Source: a virus. From it: a stretch of 35,953 nt of DNA. A model generated the notes under the pieces. That model was not told where the DNA came from and searched no databases. It saw nothing but the letters and a program-made list of their open reading frames with translations. Each line of letters begins with the position of its first letter. Positions within the stretch are counted from its first letter, which is position 1. Of this stretch, positions 34,160 to 35,953 are shown in pieces. A program made the position numbers and the translations under genes. Location of the stretch: positions 1 to 35,953 of IMG/VR virus record IMGVR_UViG_3300028844_002848; one strand, written 5' to 3'.

Positions 34160-35559
34160 GTTACAATTTTATTATCTTTAACCTCAAAGTTTTTATACAT
34201 TATTTTCATATATAGTTCTTGAAGATTTTTATTGGCTTCAGTAGACACTGTACCATCTTTTTCGTGATGAAAATACACAAATAATGGTTTAGGTATTCTT
34301 TTACCCACATATCCCTCTTTCATCATTCTAATCCACATATCATAATCTTCCCAACCAGTTAGTTCTTCATCATATCCGTTAACCTTTTCAAAAGCTTCTC
34401 TATGGAACATCGAACAATTAACCATAAATGGTCCTTTTAATAATCTTTCTTTATCCCATTCTGGACGTTTTTCAATTCCTTGCATTTGTCCAACATGATG
34501 TGTATCACAATAAACTGGACTTATTTTTTTATCTCTTTTTAAAATCGCAACACATGTCTTAATGTACCCATCTAAAATCATATCATCAGAATCTAAAGGT
34601 AATATAAAGTTACCACTACAATGTTTAAACGCTTCATTTCTAGCTGAAGATGGTCCACCATTTTCTTTATATACAACTTTAATTTTTTCATTATTTTCCA
34701 GTTGTTTAAGTTTTAATTTCACAAATTCATCAGTTGACCCATCATCAACCAATATAATTTCATAGTTTGTATAATCTTGATTAAAAACAGAATTTAATGT
34801 TTGATTGATTCTATTACCATAGTTGTATATTGGCATTAAAATAGAAACCAAAGGTTCATTCTTCTTTATGTTTTTAGTTTTATATGTGTATGGTATTATT
34901 TGTGGTAACTTATCTTCATATTTTTCCACAAATTGTTTTTTATTATTTTCCCATTGTTCATTTGTTTGACCAATGGATAAATGTGTAATTGTAATATCAG
35001 ATATTACACCTACCTTTACACCATTTAAAAAATTATTAAAACAAAAATCTATTTCATAAAAGTGGAATCCTTTGATAACTTCATCAAAATTAGATTTAAT
35101 ATTATTCTTATTTACAACAAAGAATAAACCATCTACCATAATTGCATCCTCTATTTTATTACCAAAAAATTCATTATATTTAGATAACCATTTTTTCCCT
35201 TCATTCTGGTGATATACTTGACCAACAACTTCTGTCATACCATTATCCCACCAACAACCAGATTTCGGTAGGTATTTCGAACCAGCTTTACCTAAAATAC
35301 CATAATCAGGATTTCTTTTAAAGTGTTTTAATATTTTATTACCCCAATTTTTAGTGTCAAAAACTACGTCATCGTGGCAAAAAACCACAATATCATTTGT
35401 AGTTTCTTTTAAAGCTCTATTATATAATTCAGTTAACCCAAACTCACCATCGTTAATATATTGAATCACTTCTAACCCCTTATAAATCCCAGAAGTTTTC
35501 TTTATATGTTCAATATGGGATGGGTTATCCTTTCTTGTCGAAAATACTACACTAATCAT
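34156..35559 (-). CDS. Two-domain glycosyltransferase (GT-A + GT2)
   Basis: 467 aa. Residues 1-225: a GT-A domain like those in tandem glycosyltransferases, starting ISVVFSTRK, with FCHDDVVFD (60-68, D63/D64) as the metal site and HFYEIDFCFN near 166-175. Residues 236-460: a canonical GT2 domain, VSILMPIYNYGNRINQTLNS, ILVDDGSTDE (269-278), GGPSSARNEA, LPLDSDDMILDGY (320-332) and GWEDYDMWIRMMKEGY. Two active sites suggest it adds two sugars in succession, as in bifunctional polymerases and LPS/O-antigen transferases. No membrane anchor. Overlaps the upstream small gene by 8 bases. Confidence 0.92.
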   Translation of the reverse strand: MISVVFSTRKDNPSHIEHIKKTSGIYKGLEVIQYINDGEFGLTELYNRALKETTNDIVVFCHDDVVFDTKNWGNKILKHFKRNPDYGILGKAGSKYLPKSGCWWDNGMTEVVGQVYHQNEGKKWLSKYNEFFGNKIEDAIMVDGLFFVVNKNNIKSNFDEVIKGFHFYEIDFCFNNFLNGVKVGVISDITITHLSIGQTNEQWENNKKQFVEKYEDKLPQIIPYTYKTKNIKKNEPLVSILMPIYNYGNRINQTLNSVFNQDYTNYEIILVDDGSTDEFVKLKLKQLENNEKIKVVYKENGGPSSARNEAFKHCSGNFILPLDSDDMILDGYIKTCVAILKRDKKISPVYCDTHHVGQMQGIEKRPEWDKERLLKGPFMVNCSMFHREAFEKVNGYDEELTGWEDYDMWIRMMKEGYVGKRIPKPLFVYFHHEKDGTVSTEANKNLQELYMKIMYKNFEVKDNKIVT

Positions 35560-35755
35560 TCTTTAAACTATTATAATATTTTCTTATTTCTTTTCCTAAC
35601 TCCCCATCATTTGGGGTCTCACGAATTAAATCAACAATGTATTGAGGATCAAAATTAACTTTTCTATAATACTCATTTACCACCTTTGTTTTTGGTGTGG
35701 TATACCCATAAGTTTTAACTTGTCTTAACTCATCTATTGTTCTTTCTTTTGACAT
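35552..35755 (-). CDS. Small hypothetical protein
   Basis: 67 aa, MSKERTIDELRQVKTYGYTT with a helical, charged remainder (YIVDLIRETPNDGELGKEIR). It lies between dUTPase, 11 bases upstream, and the two-domain transferase, with an 8-base ATGATTAG overlap at its end, so it is translated in the same operon. No known domain. Confidence 0.6.
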   Translation of the reverse strand: MSKERTIDELRQVKTYGYTTPKTKVVNEYYRKVNFDPQYIVDLIRETPNDGELGKEIRKYYNSLKND

Positions 35756-35766
35756 AATATATATTT

Positions 35767-35953
35767 TTATTGTTTACCTGTTGATCCGAATCCGCCCTCA
35801 CCTCTTTCAGTATCTGTTAGTGTATTCGTTTTTGTTAATGTTGAAATATTCTGTCCGATAACATTCATAATAACTCCCTGAGCGATTCTTTCACCAGGTT
35901 CTATCGTATAGTCCTCATTACTTAGGTTTACCGCTATTACTCCAACATCTCCT
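35767..35953 (-). CDS. dut: dUTPase, C-terminal part (cut by window edge)
   Basis: The gene runs off the right edge; only the last 61 codons are here, ending at TAA 35767-35769. The translation contains trimeric dUTPase motif III-like GDVGVIAVNLSNEDYTIEPG, motif IV GERIAQGVI and the C-terminal motif V GEGGFGSTGK, the P-loop-like tail that closes over the substrate. The enzyme hydrolyses dUTP to dUMP and PPi, keeping uracil out of phage DNA and feeding dTMP synthesis. The frame is complete and looks functional. It marks the beginning of a nucleotide-metabolism neighbour region. Confidence 0.92.
   Translation of the reverse strand, partial: GDVGVIAVNLSNEDYTIEPGERIAQGVIMNVIGQNISTLTKTNTLTDTERGEGGFGSTGKQ

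Noticed and set aside
1-35953. tRNA genes, CRISPR arrays, insertion sequences or stop-codon reassignment
   Set aside because: No cloverleaf-like segment, spaced repeats or transposase was recognised by eye, and TAA, TAG and TGA all end plausible genes. A tRNAscan-type run would be needed to exclude tRNAs fully.

Overview
The window is a stretch of a large, AT-rich tailed-phage genome of the T4-like (myovirus) type. The evidence is a head-morphogenesis series on the + strand in T4-like order: terminase large subunit (gp17-like), portal (gp20-like), prohead protease (gp21-like), acidic scaffold (gp22-like) and major capsid protein (gp23-like). A gp55-like late sigma factor and baseplate genes lie on the other strand. 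Almost all starts have A-rich leaders without a Shine-Dalgarno sequence. This is usual in Bacteroidota and their phages, so a flavobacterium-like host is inferred, not proven.

Layout. 1-14.74 kb (+ strand): a left-edge partial gene and several unrecognised, probably virion, genes; then terminase, portal, an unknown helical protein, an unknown beta-rich protein, protease, scaffold, capsid and one more unknown gene. Clear hairpin terminators lie at 2.68 kb and 13.83 kb. At 14.74 kb the two strands converge with overlapping stop codons inside an inverted repeat. 14.74-19.8 kb (- strand): tail/baseplate genes, including an OB-fold hub/spike protein. 19.8-24.6 kb (- strand): a small helical protein, the late sigma factor, two glycosyltransferases (GT2 and GT4 type), a small unknown protein, a HAD-like protein that lacks the usual nucleophile, and a phoH gene broken by an internal deletion and frameshift. 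24.6-35.6 kb (- strand): a tightly packed sugar locus. It holds GDP-mannose 4,6-dehydratase, a GDPD-like protein, two unrelated sulfotransferases, an SGNH hydrolase, a cupin, an FkbM methyltransferase, a HAD-nucleotidyltransferase fusion, a GT-A transferase, a GT11-like and a GT10-like fucosyltransferase, a second methyltransferase, a GT25 enzyme and a two-domain GT2. A small unknown gene and the C-terminal end of dUTPase follow at the right edge.

How it fits together. The left half builds and packages the head. The sigma factor probably reads late promoters; an ATATTTAT-type box recurs just upstream of eight start codons, seven of which begin a likely transcription unit. The sugar locus looks able to make and attach a fucosylated, O-methylated and sulfated glycan, either to the virion or to host surface material. 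No flippase, polymerase or initiating phosphoglycosyltransferase is visible, which favours glycosylation in the cytoplasm. This locus and the broken phoH are the most interesting parts. No tRNA, CRISPR array, IS element or origin was recognised, and no gene-free stretch exceeds 300 bases.
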